A stretch of 42,162 nucleotides of DNA, taken from assembly GCA_018813065.1 (NCBI GenBank), contig JAHJCH010000234.1, positions 1-42,162 on the forward strand. Direction: 5' to 3'. Below, one piece after another: positions 35,762 to 42,162 of this stretch. Positions within the stretch are counted from its first letter, which is position 1, and every line of letters starts with the position of its first letter. The position numbers and the translations under genes were made by a program. The stretch is from Myxococcota bacterium. GTDB taxonomy: Bacteria > Myxococcota_A > Bradymonadia > UBA7976 > UBA1532. The notes under the pieces were generated by a model, which worked only from the letters and a program-made list of their open reading frames with translations, made no database searches and was not told the origin of the DNA.

Positions 35762-35834
35762 AGCGGGAGACGGGGTTCGAACCCGCGACATTCAGCTTGG
35801 AAGGCTGACGCTCTACCAACTGAGCTACTCCCGC
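35762..35834 (-). tRNA. tRNA-Gly (anticodon TCC)
   Basis: The 73-base minus-strand sequence folds with acceptor GCGGGAG/CTCCCGC, D arm TAGCTCAGTTGGTAGAGCG, anticodon loop CTTCCAA in the stem TCAGC/GCTGA and T arm CGGGTTCGAACCCCG. TCC reads GGA and GGG. The place between tRNA-Tyr and tRNA-Thr matches glyT of the E. coli tufB operon. Confidence 0.97.
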
Positions 35835-35853
35835 ACAAGGGGAAAGAGGGGTG

Positions 35854-35936
<83 letters not shown>

Positions 35937-35962
35937 AAAGGGCCTCTTTCCTCAATTCAAAG

Positions 35963-36035
35963 AGCTGGCGAAGGGACTTGAACCCCCGACCGGCTGATTA
36001 CAAATCAGCTGCTCTACCAGCTGAGCTACGCCAGC
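35963..36035 (-). tRNA. tRNA-Thr (anticodon TGT)
   Basis: The 73-base minus-strand sequence has acceptor GCTGGCG/CGCCAGC, D arm TAGCTCAGCTGGTAGAGCA, anticodon loop TTTGTAA in the stem GCTGA/TCAGC, and T arm GGGGGTTCAAGTCCCTT. TGT reads ACA and ACG. It is the first gene of the tRNA-tuf transcript, about 70 bases downstream of its promoter. Confidence 0.97.
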
Positions 36036-36112
36036 GCTCTTTCGAGGCGTTTGAAACGTAGCCGGAAAAGACCAATCTCGCCTCGAAACTGTCTTTTGCC
36101 AAAGTGCGGCGG

Positions 36113-36171
36113 TTTATAGAGCACCCATTTTGGGGGGTCAAGGGGTTGTTGAAAAAAAAATCATTTTTATT
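36113..36171 (-). promoter_or_regulatory. promoter of the tRNA-tuf operon with UP-like element
   Basis: On the minus strand, TTGACC (36136-36141) and TATAAA (36113-36118) are separated by 17 bases. The DNA just upstream of the -35 (36147-36171) is an A/T tract with nine consecutive T, typical of an UP element bound by the alpha C-terminal domain. Bases after the -10 are GC-rich (CCGCCGCAC), the discriminator type associated with stringent and growth-rate control of tRNA and ribosomal promoters. The match is good and the position is right for the five genes downstream. Confidence 0.8.
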
Positions 36172-36331
36172 CGGTGAGCGGCGCGATGCGCACCCGCAGA
36201 CCTCATCAAGTGCCGCCTAAATTCCCAATAAACACGAATAGTTTTAATCAATTAAGGTTGAGCGCGGGGCCGCACTGAGGCCGCGGCCGATCACACCTCA
36301 TGGCGCGCTTTTTTAAGGCGCTTCCCCTTGA
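36172..36331. other. gene-free spacer between rlmB and the tRNA-tuf promoter
   Basis: No credible gene is seen. It contains an AT-rich patch (36215-36262), a GC-rich inverted repeat GGCCGC...GCGGCC (about 36272-36292), and a palindrome CCTTGATCAAGG (36326-36337) at the 3' end of rlmB. None is followed by a T run on the minus strand, so I cannot identify an rlmB terminator. Confidence 0.4.
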
Positions 36332-37069
36332 TCAAGGCGCCTCGACCCCGCTGAGGGTCGCCCGTCGAGCCTCATAAAAGAGGATCGAGGCGGCCACCGA
36401 GGCGTTGAGGCTCTCCGTCTCCCCCAGCTGAGGGATGGCCACGATCTGATCGCAGAGATCCCGCGTGAGGCGGCGCAGCCCGTGGCCCTCAGCGCCGACG
36501 ACGATCACCGTCGGGCCGCTCCAATCCAGCCGCGTGGGGGCCTCGCCCGTCATGTCCGCGCCGATGACCTGGAAACCCGCCTCGCGCGCCTCGCGCAGCG
36601 ACCGCGCGAGGTTGGCCTCCAAGGCCACAGGCAGCAGCTCGCTGGCCCCCGCCGAGGTCTTGGTCACCGTCGGCCCCAGCCGCGCGCAGCGGGAGCGGGT
36701 CAGCAGCGCCCCGTTGAGCCCCAACGCCTCCGCTGAGCGCAAGATCGCGCCGAGGTTGCGCGGATCGGTGATCTGATCGGCGGCGAAGAGGAGCGGCGCG
36801 CGCCCCGCCATCGGTGGTGTCGCCAGCAGCTCCGCCCAAGGGCGGTACTCCGCAGGCACCACCCAGGCGATCACGCCTTGATGCACCACCCCCTCAAGCT
36901 CGACACGCTTGCTCCACTGGATCGAGACGCCCTGCTGCTCGGCGAGGGCCACCAGCGCCTCACGGCCCGCGCCGTCTTTCTTCATCTGAAGCCGCTGGAC
37001 ACGCTCAGGGGCGTGCTTGAGCAGCGCCATGGCCGCCTGCGGCCCCGGGACCGGGGTGAGGCCGCTCAC
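36332..37069 (-). CDS. rlmB: 23S rRNA (guanosine-2'-O)-methyltransferase RlmB-like (TrmH/SpoU family)
   Basis: This 245-residue protein has the three SPOUT motifs: FAADQITDPRNLGAILRSAE (motif 1), IVVGAEGHGLRRLTRDLCD (motif 2) and GETESLNASVAASILFYEAR (motif 3), which form the trefoil-knot S-adenosylmethionine site. The N-terminal domain contains VPGPQAAMALLKHAPERVQR, the RNA-binding portion found in RlmB. RlmB methylates G2251 in the P loop of 23S rRNA. RlmB is the best match, but a TrmH paralogue of different target cannot be excluded. Its start overlaps the proS stop by four bases. Confidence 0.85.
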   Translation of the reverse strand: MSGLTPVPGPQAAMALLKHAPERVQRLQMKKDGAGREALVALAEQQGVSIQWSKRVELEGVVHQGVIAWVVPAEYRPWAELLATPPMAGRAPLLFAADQITDPRNLGAILRSAEALGLNGALLTRSRCARLGPTVTKTSAGASELLPVALEANLARSLREAREAGFQVIGADMTGEAPTRLDWSGPTVIVVGAEGHGLRRLTRDLCDQIVAIPQLGETESLNASVAASILFYEARRATLSGVEAP

Positions 37070-38772
37070 AGGGCGGCGAGCTGGGCTTGGATGTAGGCGA
37101 CCACCTCGTCGAGGGGCACGTCCACCTTGTCGCCCCGACGCGGCTTGACCTCGACGACGCCTTCCTTGAGGCCCCGCCCACCCACAGCCACGCGCAGCGG
37201 CGCGCCGATCAGCTCAGCGTCCTTGAACTTGGAGCCCGCTCGCTCATCGCGATCGTCCAAGAGCGCGTCGATCCCCGCCGCCTTGAGCGCGGCGTAGAGG
37301 CCCTCGGCGGCCTCGACGACGTCCGCCTTGTTGCTCTGTAGCGGTAAGACGGCCACCTCAAAGGGCGCCAGCGCGCGCGGCCAGCAGATCCCATGCTCGT
37401 CGTGGTGCTGCTCCACCGCCGCCGCCATCACGCGGCTGACGCCGATCCCGTAGCAGCCCATGACCATCGGCTGCTCACGGCCCCGCTCGTCGAGGAAGGT
37501 GCAGCCCATCGCCTCGGTGTAGCGGGTGCCGAGGAAGAAGACGTGGCCCACCTCCACGCCCCGGAACCCCTCCAGCTTGCCCTCGCAGCGGGGGCAAGGA
37601 TCGCCCGCGACGGCCATGCGCAGATCCGCGAAGCGGCGGGGCTCAAAGTCGCGCCCCAGATCCACGTTGATCAGGTGTGTGTCGGCGAGGTTGGCGCCGG
37701 TGACGCAGCCCCGCGCGTTGATCAGCGCGTAGTCGGCGATGATCTCGACGCCCTCAAGCCCCACCGGCCCGGCGAAGCCCACCGGCGCGCCCGTCACCGC
37801 CTTAACCTGCGCCTCATCGGCCATCATCAGCGCCTCGGCGCCCAGGAGCTTCTTGGCCTTGATCTCGTTGAGCTCGTGATCGCCACGCAGGAGCAGCGCG
37901 TAGGGCTTGTCGTCCGCGATGACGATCAGCGTCTTGATGAACCCCGTCGCCGGGCGGCCAAGGAAGCCGCTGACCTCCTCGATGGTGCGCTGCTCAGGGG
38001 TGGCGACGGCCTCCACCGGGGCGCTGGCCGGCTCACCTTCAAGCGCCTCGCCCTTGAGCAGCTCAGCCTGCTCGACGTTGGCGGCGAAGCCGCAGGTGTC
38101 GCAGCTGACGATGGCGTCCTCGCCCGTCTCCGCTAAGACCTGAAACTCATGGGAGCGTGAGCCGCCGATGGCGCCGGTGTCCGCCTCTACGGGGCGGAAG
38201 GCCAGCCCGCAGCGCGCAAAGATGCGGTTGTAGGCGGCGAACATGGCGTCGTAGGAGGCGTTGGCCCCCGCCTCATCGGCGTCGAAGGAGTAGGCGTCCT
38301 TCATCAAGAACTCGCGCCCACGCATGATCCCAAACCGAGGGCGGATCTCGTCCCTAAACTTGGCCTGGATTTGATAGAGGTTGAGCGGCAACGCGCGCCA
38401 AGAGCGCACGTCGCGCTTGACCATATCGACGATGACCTCCTCATGGGTGGGGCCAAGGCAGAACTCGTTGCCCTTGCGATCCTTGAGGCGCAGAAGCTCC
38501 GGGCCGTACTTCTGCCAGCGCCCCGAGCTTTGCCAGATCTCGGCGGGCTGGACCATCGGCAGCAGCACCTCTTGGGCGCCCGCCGCGTCCATCTCCTCAC
38601 GGACAATGTCGCTGATCTTCTTCAACACCCGCTGGGCGAGCGGCAGGTAGTCGTAGATGCCCGCCGAGAGCTTGCGGATAAAGCCCGCGCGCATCAACAG
38701 CTGGTGGCTGGGGACCTCTGCGTCCTTGGGGATCTCTTTGAGGGTGGGGGCGTGGAGCCGCGTCATGCGCAT
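37066..38772 (-). CDS. proS: prolyl-tRNA synthetase, bacterial type with editing domain
   Basis: The start is ATG at 38772, preceded by AAGGAGG at about seven bases; the frame continues upstream only with unconserved codons. The 568-residue product (E. coli 572) has class II motifs: motif 2 around FRDEIRPRFGIMRGREFLMK, motif 3 GCYGIGVSRVMAAAVEQH, and the C-terminal anticodon-binding domain from about residue 470. Between motifs 2 and 3 lies the insertion (editing) domain with FIKTLIVIADDKPYALLLRG and DYALINARGCVTGANLADTH, typical of the E. coli-like form. It charges tRNA-Pro and hydrolyses mischarged Ala-tRNA-Pro. It forms an operon with rlmB. Confidence 0.97.
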   Translation of the reverse strand: MRMTRLHAPTLKEIPKDAEVPSHQLLMRAGFIRKLSAGIYDYLPLAQRVLKKISDIVREEMDAAGAQEVLLPMVQPAEIWQSSGRWQKYGPELLRLKDRKGNEFCLGPTHEEVIVDMVKRDVRSWRALPLNLYQIQAKFRDEIRPRFGIMRGREFLMKDAYSFDADEAGANASYDAMFAAYNRIFARCGLAFRPVEADTGAIGGSRSHEFQVLAETGEDAIVSCDTCGFAANVEQAELLKGEALEGEPASAPVEAVATPEQRTIEEVSGFLGRPATGFIKTLIVIADDKPYALLLRGDHELNEIKAKKLLGAEALMMADEAQVKAVTGAPVGFAGPVGLEGVEIIADYALINARGCVTGANLADTHLINVDLGRDFEPRRFADLRMAVAGDPCPRCEGKLEGFRGVEVGHVFFLGTRYTEAMGCTFLDERGREQPMVMGCYGIGVSRVMAAAVEQHHDEHGICWPRALAPFEVAVLPLQSNKADVVEAAEGLYAALKAAGIDALLDDRDERAGSKFKDAELIGAPLRVAVGGRGLKEGVVEVKPRRGDKVDVPLDEVVAYIQAQLAAL

Positions 38773-38850
38773 CGAGCAACCTCCTTGTAGGCCGAGAGCG
38801 GTATAGCGGAGCGCGGCCTGGGCGACAACAACGCTCGACGCGGCCAAGGC

Positions 38851-39918
38851 TCAGATCAGGCCGCGCATCCGCGCCTTGAGCGCCTCGGCGAGCGCCGGGC
38901 GCGGCGTGAGGGCCAGGGCACGCTGCCACAACGCCAAGGCGTGACCCTTCAAGCGCAGCGACTCCGCCAGCCGCGCGCCGTCATGGAGGCTGGGGAGGTG
39001 ATCGGGCGCCACGCGCAGGGCGGCTTCATAGCCCGCTAAGGCCGCCCAAGGCCGCCGCGTGGCCTCCGCCTCACGCGCCGCTTGGTGGAGCCCCCGCGCG
39101 CGCTTGAGCGCCTCGCCCCCGCTGCGCTGCGCCCCCCCCACCAAGGCCGCCTCCACCGCCGCCCGCAGCGCCTCATCCGTCATCCCCGCCGTTAAGAGCG
39201 CGGCGATGTCCTCACGAGCGAGGAGGTCTTGATGGAGGCTGGCGGGCAAGGGCGCGGGGCAGAGCAGCAGCTTGCGCGGGTGCGGATCGGCGAGCCCCTC
39301 CCAGCGATCCCCCAAGGCCAAGAGCAGCGCCTCGCCCTCTACGCGCTCGCCCCCCTCCAGCGCAGACGCCTCGGGCACCAGCGCGCTGATCCGCGCCGCC
39401 AGATCGCCCAGGCCCGGCGCGCAGCGGAGCCGGGCGGTGGGCGGCGGCAACGGGGGGTGGATCTCTAAGGGCGCCTCGGCGCGGCGCGCCAACTCCAGGC
39501 GGAGGCTGGACTCTAAGGCGATGAGGGGGCGCAGGCGCCGAGCCGTGGCGGCGCGGATGGCGCCGAGGGCGGCCTCGTCGTCGGGATCACGCATCAAGAC
39601 ATAGAGGGTCTGGCGCAGCGCGCGGGCGGGCATGGCATAGAGCCGCTCGCTGAGCCCCTCGCTGAAGAGATCATCGGCGCCGCCAAAGAGCGCGCTGGGG
39701 CAGACCCCCGGCGCGCCGCGCTGCCGCCCCAGCGCCTCCACCAAGGGCCACTCATCGGCGAAGCCCAGGGCCAGGGCCGTTGAGCAAAAGCGCCCCCCCT
39801 CTCGCGCCTGCGCGGCGAGGGTCTGCTCGACCTCGGCGGGGGTGAGGACGCCCTCTTCAATGAGGCGCGCCCCGATGAGGCCCGCCACGCCGCTCAGTCC
39901 GCTTGGCCGACGCGCCAC
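38851..39918 (-). CDS. uncharacterised protein with MshEN-like N-terminus and TPR-like C-terminus
   Basis: The 355-residue product starts at a GTG (39918) that overlaps the upstream FHA gene by 25 bases; a second GTG at 39888 is an alternative. Residues about 12-65 (LIGARLIEEGVLTPAEVEQT and following FCSTALALGFADEWPLVEAL) resemble the N-terminal MshEN domain of GspE/PilB ATPases, which in some proteins binds c-di-GMP, but the ATPase part is absent. The middle is Ala/Leu/Arg-rich without a recognised fold. Residues about 285-350 look like TPR helices (PWAALAGYEAALRVAPDHLP, HALALWQRALALTPRPALAE). The c-di-GMP-binding idea is speculative. Function unknown; it may act with the FHA protein. Confidence 0.7.
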   Translation of the reverse strand: MARRPSGLSGVAGLIGARLIEEGVLTPAEVEQTLAAQAREGGRFCSTALALGFADEWPLVEALGRQRGAPGVCPSALFGGADDLFSEGLSERLYAMPARALRQTLYVLMRDPDDEAALGAIRAATARRLRPLIALESSLRLELARRAEAPLEIHPPLPPPTARLRCAPGLGDLAARISALVPEASALEGGERVEGEALLLALGDRWEGLADPHPRKLLLCPAPLPASLHQDLLAREDIAALLTAGMTDEALRAAVEAALVGGAQRSGGEALKRARGLHQAAREAEATRRPWAALAGYEAALRVAPDHLPSLHDGARLAESLRLKGHALALWQRALALTPRPALAEALKARMRGLI

Positions 39919-41276
39919 GCGGAGCGGCCCAGGAGGAAGACGTCGCCCATGTCGAGCGTCTCCGCCTTAGCCAGCCGCGCCCACGTGCCGTTTTGGCTCT
40001 CCAGATCACGCACAAGGACGCCCTCGTCTTGCGGGATAAAGACAGCGTGGACCGGGCTGAGCAGCGGATCGTCGGGGAAGATCAGCTCGCCGAGGCGTCG
40101 CCCTACACGGCTGCCCTTGGCGGAGATGTGGTGTACGTCGCGCGGGCGCCCATAGCGATCAAGCTGGACGAGGCGAAAGCGGTCGCCCTCGCAGGTGGCC
40201 CCCAGCGCCCCCCCCGGCGCGGCGGGCGGCGGCGCGCAGCGCTCCAGGCGCAGCAGCTGACCCCCCAGGCGGATCAGCGCGCCGACGCGCAGGCTCCGCT
40301 GTGGGCGCAGCCGCACCCAGACCCCCCCCTCTTCGCTCAAATCCGTGATCTGTAGGCCCCCCTCGACGCTCCGCAGGCGCGCGTGCTGGGGCTCGACAAA
40401 GGGATCGCCCTCCTGAGCGGCGACGCCCAAGGTGTCGCTCCGCCCCAAGATCAGCTCATGCTCGACGCTGAGCAGCGCGTGGAGGTGGGAGGAGATGGGC
40501 CTCAGCAGGTAGCTGATCTGCGGCAACGGGGGTGGCGCGGCGCGGACCTCTTCGACCTCCTCCAGATCCTCCCCGTTGAGGGAGAAGTCAACGCTGCCAT
40601 CCTCAAACTCCTCGTCATCATCCTCATCCTCTTCTTCGAGGCTCAAGGGCGGCAGGGTGTCCAAGCCAGACAAGCGCGGCGCGCCGAAGCGCAGCGGGAT
40701 GACGTTGGGCGGCTGATCCTCACCCGCCTCGACAGGGGGGCGCAGTATCCCAATGTCGAGGGGGGGCGGGCGCAAGACCCCAACCTCAAAGGGGGGCGGC
40801 TCATCCCCAGAGGGCGCCGCCATCGGGGGCGCGGTGATGTCGAGATCGCCGAGGGCTTCATTGTGCGTCGGCTCAGCGGGGATGCCGCCGATGGTCTCCT
40901 CGGCCTCAAGGCCCAGCGGGGGGGCGCTCAATGGGGGCGGCGTAAGCTCATCGAGGGTCGGGGCGCCCTCCAAAGGCGGCACACTCAAGAAGGCGGGGGG
41001 GGCATCATCCAGCGTGCTGGGGCCGCCCGCCTCTGCCCTGATCTTGGCTAGATCGCGGCGGAGCTTTTCGCCGAAGTCCAGCTCAAGGATGGTCGCCCCT
41101 GAGATCGCCGCGGGGCCTTGGGGCGCCCGCAGCGTCGGCATCGGCTGAGGGATCGTGGGCATGGATTGGACAGGCGCCTTCCCCTCTAAAGCGGCGCGCT
41201 TGAGCCCTTGCCCGCAATCCACGCAGAAGACCGCCTCTTTTGGGTTACGCCACCTGCACTCAGGGCAGACGAGCAT
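39894..41276 (-). CDS. zinc-ribbon and tandem-FHA protein
   Basis: The start is ATG at 41276, with GAGAGG upstream; 42 upstream codons in frame are unconserved. The N-terminus MLVCPECRWRNPKEAVFCVD has four Cys (two CxxC pairs) as a zinc ribbon. Residues about 60-270 are Pro/Glu-rich, low-complexity and probably unstructured. The first FHA-like domain (about 275-345, LILGRSDTLG) lacks the canonical Ser and Asn. The second (about 388-460) is canonical: GSRVGRRLGE, LSPVHA and SQNGTW, the phosphothreonine-binding residues. Proteins of this layout are common as adaptors of Ser/Thr kinases or secretion systems in Myxococcota. No kinase gene lies in the window. The gene overlaps the following gene by 25 bases, so they are probably translated together. 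Confidence 0.8.
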   Translation of the reverse strand: MLVCPECRWRNPKEAVFCVDCGQGLKRAALEGKAPVQSMPTIPQPMPTLRAPQGPAAISGATILELDFGEKLRRDLAKIRAEAGGPSTLDDAPPAFLSVPPLEGAPTLDELTPPPLSAPPLGLEAEETIGGIPAEPTHNEALGDLDITAPPMAAPSGDEPPPFEVGVLRPPPLDIGILRPPVEAGEDQPPNVIPLRFGAPRLSGLDTLPPLSLEEEDEDDDEEFEDGSVDFSLNGEDLEEVEEVRAAPPPLPQISYLLRPISSHLHALLSVEHELILGRSDTLGVAAQEGDPFVEPQHARLRSVEGGLQITDLSEEGGVWVRLRPQRSLRVGALIRLGGQLLRLERCAPPPAAPGGALGATCEGDRFRLVQLDRYGRPRDVHHISAKGSRVGRRLGELIFPDDPLLSPVHAVFIPQDEGVLVRDLESQNGTWARLAKAETLDMGDVFLLGRSAWRVGQAD

Positions 41277-41362
41277 CGAGCCTCTCTGATTGCCTTGTCT
41301 TTGAAGACGCGGGGCGTCGCCCCGCCACGCGAGAGGATACGACCTCAACGCAGGAGGGTCTA
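41277..41362 (-). promoter_or_regulatory. upstream region of the FHA gene with GC hairpin
   Basis: The region between the FHA gene and the mobile element has a perfect 7-bp hairpin GCGGGGC-GAC-GCCCCGC (41309-41325, minus strand). I see no convincing -10/-35 pair. A strong element insertion just upstream may have displaced or supplied the promoter. Confidence 0.35.
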
Positions 41363-41597
41363 GGTCCTGTTGACTTTTTCCTCGGTCGGGCCAGCGGCCC
41401 ACACCACGACGGGCTGCGTTGCCCTGCTGAGCCTGCGGCTCATCGCTCGGCGGCAGAGCCGCCTTCGCCCGCGTTCTTGCCCGGCTACGCCAACCAATTC
41501 ATCGCGCTTCGCCAGCCCACGGGGCTGGCTGCATCGGTCGCCTAGCCCGTCGTGGCGTGGTCTCGCTGGCCCTCGGTCGTCAAAAGTCAACAGAACC
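41363..41597. mobile_element. MITE-like foldback element, ~235 bp, in the divergent intergenic region
   Basis: The ends are imperfect inverted repeats of about 53 bp. The left end begins GGTCCTGTTGACTTTT and the right end, on the other strand, GGTTCTGTTGACTTTT (15 of 16). Further inside, GGCCAGCG and CCACGACGGGCT are identical in both arms. CTAG flanks both ends (41360-41363 and 41597-41600); if it is a target duplication it is either TA or CTAG, as in IS630 or IS5-type insertions. Internal hairpins occur at 41449-41463 (GGCGGC-AGA-GCCGCC) and 41511-41529 (GCCAGCC-CACGG-GGCTGGC). Both strands carry short ORFs of 76 codons, but neither looks like a transposase, so the element is non-autonomous. 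Confidence 0.8.
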
Positions 41598-41610
41598 TAG
41601 TCCCCACGCC

Positions 41611-41631
41611 GCTAAAGATGGAAGCTTTAGC
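41611..41631. repeat. 7-bp hairpin upstream of the right-end lipoprotein
   Basis: GCTAAAG and CTTTAGC flank a seven-base loop, about 30 bases before the lipoprotein start codon. No T run follows. Possibly a leader structure. Confidence 0.4.
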
Positions 41632-41661
41632 CTTCAGCAGACGATCACCTCGGGTTTGAGC

Positions 41662-42162
41662 ATGTACATCCCCCCCCTCTCCCCGCTTCGACTCCCCCTC
41701 ATCGCCCTCGCCCTCGCCGCGTGTGGCCCCCCACCAAGCCCCGGCCCCACAGAGGCCGAGGAGGCGGCGCGCCGCGCCTTCGAGGCGGCCACGGCGCGCC
41801 TCGACGCGGGGGAGGTCGAGGCCGGGGAGGCCCAGCTCTTGGCGTTGGTCCATGAGGCCCCTCAAGGCCCCTACGCGGACGCCGCTCGTTATCACTTGGC
41901 GCGGCTGACCCTCCCCCGTGATCCCGCCCTCGCCAGCCGTCAGCTCTTGGGCCTCGCCCCACGCCTGCCCGCCCCGCTGGGGGCCAAGGCGACACTCTAT
42001 GGGGCCATCGGCGCGGCGCGCGCCGGGCGCTGCGCTCAGGCCGAGGGGCCGCTGGCTGCGGCGCTGCCCACCCTCGAAGGCGCTGAGGCCGTGGACGCGC
42101 GGCTCGCCCTGGCCCGCTGCACGCGCCCACTGCTCCACGTCGAGGCGGCGCTGCGGCTGGGC
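41662..42162 (+). CDS. helical-repeat lipoprotein, 5' part (runs off the window)
   Basis: An open frame from ATG 41662 to the last base (167 codons, no stop). The N-terminus has a hydrophobic signal ending in a lipobox (ALALAAC, Cys21), followed by a Pro-rich linker, then alpha-helical repeats rich in Ala/Leu (AARRAFEAATARLDAGEVEA, YADAARYHLARLTLPRDPAL, YGAIGAARAGRCAQAEGPLA) reminiscent of TPR/Sel1-type helices. It is probably an outer-membrane or inner-membrane lipoprotein. A penicillin-binding-protein-activator-like or OmpL-like fold is possible, but the truncated sequence does not decide. No clear ribosome-binding site is visible before the ATG. Confidence 0.75.
   Translation, partial: MYIPPLSPLRLPLIALALAACGPPPSPGPTEAEEAARRAFEAATARLDAGEVEAGEAQLLALVHEAPQGPYADAARYHLARLTLPRDPALASRQLLGLAPRLPAPLGAKATLYGAIGAARAGRCAQAEGPLAAALPTLEGAEAVDARLALARCTRPLLHVEAALRLG

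Noticed and set aside
36263-36331. Inverted repeats downstream of rlmB as a terminator
   Set aside because: Stems are present but no T run follows on the minus strand; the AT-rich patch is too far away.
41360-41600. Opposed 76-codon open frames in the foldback element as transposase fragments
   Set aside because: Neither has recognisable transposase motifs (DDE or HUH), and both arise from the inverted-repeat ends.

Overview
The window is a GC-rich bacterial chromosome segment dominated by one of the largest ribosomal/transcription gene superclusters bacteria carry. About 31 kb (roughly 36.17 kb down to 4.96 kb) is read from the minus strand without an unrelated gene in between: tRNA-Thr(TGT)-tRNA-Tyr-tRNA-Gly-tRNA-Thr(GGT)-tuf-rpmG-tRNA-Trp-secE-nusG-rplK-rplA-rplJ-rplL-rpoB-rpoC, then rpsL-rpsG-fusA, then the S10/spc/alpha genes rpsJ-rplD-rplW-rplB-rpsS-rplV-rpsC-rplP-rpmC-rpsQ-rplN-rplX-rplE-rpsH-rplF-rplR-rpsE-rpmD-rplO-secY-adk-rpmJ-rpsM-rpsK-rpsD-rpoA-rplQ. 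The gene order, the SecE length with three membrane spans, and the flanking hybrid kinase, FHA and MshEN/TPR-type proteins suggest a Gram-negative of the former Deltaproteobacteria (Myxococcota/Bradymonadota-like). That placement is inference and is not tight.

Left flank (1-4962, plus strand): the C-terminal half of an MMPL/RND-type exporter, a FabZ-like hotdog dehydratase overlapping it by four bases, then a PhnD-like periplasmic-binding lipoprotein overlapping a membrane hybrid histidine kinase. The kinase is split by a frameshift in its HAMP domain, and its PAS/HisKA part is a conspicuous low-GC island.

Right flank (36332-42162): rlmB, proS, an MshEN/TPR-like protein and a zinc-ribbon/tandem-FHA protein, all on the minus strand; a ~235-bp foldback (MITE-like) element; and the 5' part of a plus-strand lipoprotein gene running off the window.

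The most notable observations are absences and regulatory structures in the supercluster. rplC (L3) is missing from between rpsJ and rplD, and rpsN (S14) from between rplE and rpsH; infA and map are also absent. A near-consensus promoter for the rpsL operon has an 11-bp C tract filling most of its -35/-10 spacer, the kind of tract that changes length by slippage elsewhere. Strong hairpins sit at several operon joints (rplL/rpoB, rpsD/rpoA, tuf/rpmG, rpmG/tRNA-Trp, tRNA-Trp/secE). The tRNA-tuf promoter has -35, -10, an AT-rich upstream tract and a GC-rich discriminator, as expected for a growth-rate-controlled promoter.
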